Assembly (NCBI GenBank): GCA_045807785.1
Contig: JBJMGS010000391.1
Coordinates: 1 to 7,166 of the forward strand
Length of the DNA stretch: 7,166 nucleotides
From: JAIVGV01 sp045807785
GTDB lineage: Bacteria; Acidobacteriota; Blastocatellia; Pyrinomonadales; Pyrinomonadaceae
Reading direction: 5' to 3'
Part shown: positions 6,467-7,166 of the stretch, in pieces
How the letters are laid out: every line of letters starts with the position of its first letter
Numbering within the stretch: position 1 is the first letter of the stretch
Position numbers and translations under genes: made by a program
The notes under the pieces: generated by a model
The model's database searches: none
Told to the model about the DNA's origin: nothing
Seen by the model: only the letters and a program-made list of their open reading frames with translations

Positions 6467-7166
6467 CTATGAATTGCTGTCTACAGCCTTGTCCCGCACC
6501 TGCTCTGCGCCCCTCTGCGGTTGCTCCCTGTTCAGGTCGTTCTCGAAGAGGTAAAGCGAGAGCATGAATTCGGCGAACGTCCGCTGAAACGCGTAGTAGA
6601 TGCCGGCGCGACCGTTGAGAATTACGCCTTTGACGAACAGGCAATACAGAAACATGAGAAAGGGCGCGAACAGCCTTGCCTTCCGAACTCGATCAGACCA
6701 GCTCAGTTGACCGAACGTAGCCCTACCGAGTTTCTCCGCTTCGAGTTTCGTGTAACGGCTCTGCGAACGTACCCAGTGTGTGAGCGACTTCCGGTCGTCG
6801 TGCAGGATGGGCGAGTTTAAATCTTTCACATCGCCTTTCACCTCAATACGCTGCGTGTGCCCATCCTGAACATATTCGGCGCTGTCGCGGCGATAGAGCA
6901 CAGTCACAGGTGGGTAGGCTGAGCCTTTCAGCGGCTTACCGTTGATGCAATAAATAAACCGCGCACGGTATCCGCAGGTACCCGGCTCTGGCTTGAGCGT
7001 CTTTAACTCTTCGACCAGTTCGGTCGTGAGCACATAGTCTGCATCGAGCGCCAGCACCCAATCGGATTGGATGCCGGTCTCTTTCAGCCCGAAACTCCAC
7101 TGGTTCACATGAGCGTCAAACTTTCGCTGAAAGACACGCGCCTGCGGCAAGTCAGCGACAAGCTTG
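6467..7166 (-). CDS. Family 2 glycosyltransferase, WaaE/WcaA-like (5' end outside window)
   Basis: The frame is open to the right edge and ends with TAG at 6467-6469, leaving 232 visible residues; the N-terminal nucleotide-binding part is outside. Visible marks of the GT-A fold are VNQWSFGL (20-27), SDWVLALDADYVLT (34-47, with the DAD motif at 41-43 that binds metal and nucleotide sugar), DGHTQR (101-106), HDDRKSLTHWVRSQSRY (122-138, the HDDR/W region of WaaE-like enzymes) and a hydrophobic stretch at 165-183 that probably touches the membrane. Such enzymes add a hexose to a lipid-linked glycan core or repeat unit; donor and acceptor are unknown. The C-terminal 25 residues are polar and charged. 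The codon at 7150 is TTG for an internal Leu, not a start. It is the most upstream gene of this group in the window. Confidence 0.9.
   Translation of the reverse strand, partial: KLVADLPQARVFQRKFDAHVNQWSFGLKETGIQSDWVLALDADYVLTTELVEELKTLKPEPGTCGYRARFIYCINGKPLKGSAYPPVTVLYRRDSAEYVQDGHTQRIEVKGDVKDLNSPILHDDRKSLTHWVRSQSRYTKLEAEKLGRATFGQLSWSDRVRKARLFAPFLMFLYCLFVKGVILNGRAGIYYAFQRTFAEFMLSLYLFENDLNREQPQRGAEQVRDKAVDSNS

Overview
The window is high-GC bacterial DNA from a surface-polysaccharide (exopolysaccharide, capsule or O-antigen) locus. All five substantial genes lie on the minus strand. The organism cannot be named from sequence alone. The protein style, the stand-alone Uma2 endonuclease and a fibronectin type III (fn3) remnant would suit an Acidobacteriota-like genome, but this is a low-confidence inference.

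Layout in the direction of transcription (right to left): a family 2 glycosyltransferase enters from the right edge without its 5' end (7166-6467). A junction region of about 400 bp follows (6466-6058). It holds a strong plus-strand terminator, the broken 3' end of a plus-strand fn3 gene, and a second, truncated copy of the carbamoyltransferase translation start. Next come an OafA-like membrane O-acyltransferase with an SGNH tail (6057-4219), a spacer, an intact NodU/CmcH-type carbamoyltransferase (3999-2197), a Uma2-family endonuclease (2110-1454) and a WbuB/WcaI-like family 4 glycosyltransferase (1268 to the left edge).

How the genes work together (inference): the two glycosyltransferases would build a glycan repeat unit, the carbamoyltransferase would carbamoylate sugar hydroxyls, and the membrane acyltransferase would O-acylate the lipid-linked or exported glycan. 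Uma2 is the odd member, with no obvious role in the pathway.

The most striking structure is a 63-bp direct repeat with 61 identical bases. It covers the ribosome binding site, start codon and first 14 codons of the carbamoyltransferase, at 3958-4020 and again at 6180-6242, exactly 2222 bp apart. The repeats bracket the acyltransferase, whose sampled base composition is clearly lower in GC than its neighbours. This looks like the scar of a duplication or cassette insertion that brought the acyltransferase into the locus and broke both an older carbamoyltransferase start and an fn3 gene. I found no convincing entirely new molecular system; the novelty is in this rearrangement.
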